Below, one piece after another: positions 5,865 to 7,043 of a DNA stretch of 7,043 nt. Origin of the DNA: Candidatus Hydrogenedentota bacterium (GTDB lineage Bacteria > Hydrogenedentota > Hydrogenedentia > Hydrogenedentales > CAITNO01). Within the stretch, counting starts at the first letter, position 1, and the number at the start of each line of letters is the position of its first letter. The notes under the pieces were generated by a model. The model worked only from the letters and a program-made list of their open reading frames with translations, was not told where the DNA came from and made no database searches. The stretch lies in assembly GCA_011046175.1 (NCBI GenBank), contig DSBB01000548.1, forward strand, positions 1 to 7,043, read 5' to 3'. The position numbers and the translations under genes were made by a program.

Positions 5865-7043
5865 GTTGAATGTCCTCCGTCAAAATATCCGTGGGGCGCG
5901 CGCGACTGTTGTTGTCGGAGATGTCTTCAAGACGCGCGCGTCCGACTTCTGTGATAAACGGCCCAAAGTACTCTCCCAATACCTCGTCATATTCAGCCGG
6001 TTCTTCATGGACAATAAGCGCGTACGCGCCGGGTTGCAGTCCATCGTCCCGGGTCCAATCAAAATACAATTCCTTGTTGCCGCCTCGCTCGCGAACAGCA
6101 AGCAATTCGCCTGACAACCGGGGATATAGCGTCTCAAGCTGCGTTGCCAACGCTTCCCCGGCGGCCTTGAACCCCGCGGCGTCCGTCTCTTTTGCGTATC
6201 CGTCAATAATGGCAACCACATCACTCGTTTCACTGCTGACAATCCGAACTTTCGCCTCGACCCCGTCGCCGTGATTAAATACGTCGCCGATGAGTAAGAC
6301 GTGCGCGGGCGTAACGCGGCCAATCTGAATGGCTTCCACCGGATTGGCAAGCGCGGCGGCAAGTTCCTGTTCCGTCAGCACCGCTTGAAGCTGCACACGG
6401 TCAAGCGTGCGGAACCGTTTTCGCGCGAGCAACCGCTCCTCAAGGGCCAGTCGCATCCGCTCTGACAACGCCGCGTCCGCATCGTGCCCTTCAAACGCCA
6501 GTACGGCGACCGGCATGCGCGATTCAAGGGTGTTAATGGTGATTGGACGCAATTCGACGTCAACAGATTCCTCCAAAGTATGGCCGTCCTTGTCTTGGGC
6601 GCGAACGGCAACTTTCATCCGACCGCCCTCTTCAAGAATTTTTTCGTCCTCAATGGGGATACGTCGGCTGAACACTTCCCTGGGCGCGCCCGTAATTTGC
6701 TCAAAGGGCTGATCATTGATGACCAGTTCTGCGAGTCCGGAGGCTATGTTTACCTCACCCGAAACGCGCACGGCCCGATTATGCCGGTTGGGTCTGTCGG
6801 AGCGCGGTGACTTCAATACAATCTTATCGGCGCTTTCCGGCACATCCGGCAAAGACGCTTGGCCGCCTTCCTGAGCAAGCTTAAGAAGTGAAGGCGCCCG
6901 CTGCTGCAGCAGCCATATATGCGCGGCAACATCCCGCGCCTGGCCATGATAAACCATGACCTGGCTGTGCGTTTCATTGCCGGCCAAATCCAGCGCCGTT
7001 ACACTAATGCGATTCTCGCAAGGTTCAAGAGCCACATAGGCAC
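5833..7043 (-). CDS. CsgG-like envelope protein with Ig-like repeats (5' end outside the window)
   Basis: About 402 C-terminal residues are visible. The frame is open to the right edge, so the GTG at 7035 is an internal Val codon and not a start. Visible parts in order: the tail of an Ig-like domain (CENRISVTALDLAGNETHS); a linker; a second Ig-like domain at about 88-163, with SGEVNIASGLAELVINDQP and AVRAQDKDGHT; a CsgG-like alpha/beta domain at about 174-305, opening with MPVAVLAFEG and continuing with ALEERLLARKRFRTLDR and HVLLIGDVF; and a C-terminal domain at about 320-400 of FlgT-C-like pattern (DGLQPGAYALIVHE, then VGRARLEDIS). CsgG-like folds form or assist outer-membrane secretion or organise envelope assemblies; the exact role here is unknown. 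It ends in TAG and overlaps the barrel gene by 32 bases, indicating an operon. Numbering is from the GTG at 7035. Signal peptide and anchoring lie outside the window. Confidence 0.75.
   Translation of the reverse strand, partial: AYVALEPCENRISVTALDLAGNETHSQVMVYHGQARDVAAHIWLLQQRAPSLLKLAQEGGQASLPDVPESADKIVLKSPRSDRPNRHNRAVRVSGEVNIASGLAELVINDQPFEQITGAPREVFSRRIPIEDEKILEEGGRMKVAVRAQDKDGHTLEESVDVELRPITINTLESRMPVAVLAFEGHDADAALSERMRLALEERLLARKRFRTLDRVQLQAVLTEQELAAALANPVEAIQIGRVTPAHVLLIGDVFNHGDGVEAKVRIVSSETSDVVAIIDGYAKETDAAGFKAAGEALATQLETLYPRLSGELLAVRERGGNKELYFDWTRDDGLQPGAYALIVHEEPAEYDEVLGEYFGPFITEVGRARLEDISDNNSRARPTDILTEDIQLEQGMAAITM
5874..5878 (-). promoter_or_regulatory. Ribosome binding site deciding the TTG start of the barrel gene
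   Basis: GGAGG on the minus strand, 9 bases before TTG at 5864, inside the coding end of the upstream gene. It supports the non-ATG start and coupled translation. Confidence 0.65.

Noticed and set aside
7033..7035. GTG as the start of the CsgG-like gene
   Set aside because: The frame is open to the window edge and this residue falls inside an Ig-like strand; the gene begins outside the window.

Overview
The window is ordinary bacterial chromosome, with one exception at its left edge: the first 88 codons of a Cas9 on the minus strand. A divergent, terminator-ended non-coding RNA next to it has the layout of a tracrRNA. The organism is probably Gram-negative, because the window encodes an outer-membrane beta-barrel protein with a signal peptide and a terminal Phe. 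GC content is moderate by eye (near 50%). The Cas9 N-terminus resembles, from memory, the Akkermansia/Verrucomicrobia type II-C group. A PVC-type, Hydrogenedentes-like or other deep Gram-negative lineage would fit, but the window does not settle the taxonomy.

Layout, left to right. 1-265 (-): start of cas9, with the RuvC-I motif and Arg-rich bridge helix, running off the window. 259-438 (+): a promoter overlapping the cas9 start, a candidate tracrRNA and a strong intrinsic terminator. 439-601: no gene recognised. 602-832 (-): a 76-aa Arg-rich hypothetical protein. 833-1023: divergent promoter region. 1024-1638 (+): cysC, adenylyl-sulfate kinase. 1841-3343 (+): a PilT-family ATPase with a long N-terminal extension, behind its own good promoter. 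3500-4441 (+): a YhaM-type OB-fold/HD 3'-5' exoribonuclease, preceded by two mutually exclusive RNA hairpins. 4449-5864 (-): an outer-membrane barrel of FadL/PorV type. 5833-7043 (-): the C-terminal part of an Ig-like/CsgG-like protein whose end overlaps the start of the barrel gene.

How the genes relate. The left edge is one end of a type II CRISPR-Cas locus: the effector and probable tracrRNA are divergent, and adaptation genes and the array, if present, lie outside. The middle genes (sulfate activation, twitching/pilus ATPase, RNA turnover) are single housekeeping or accessory genes without obvious functional linkage. The right-hand minus-strand pair looks like a translationally coupled cell-envelope operon. 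The most interesting item is the cas9/tracrRNA junction, where promoter, start codon and leader of the two opposed transcripts overlap.
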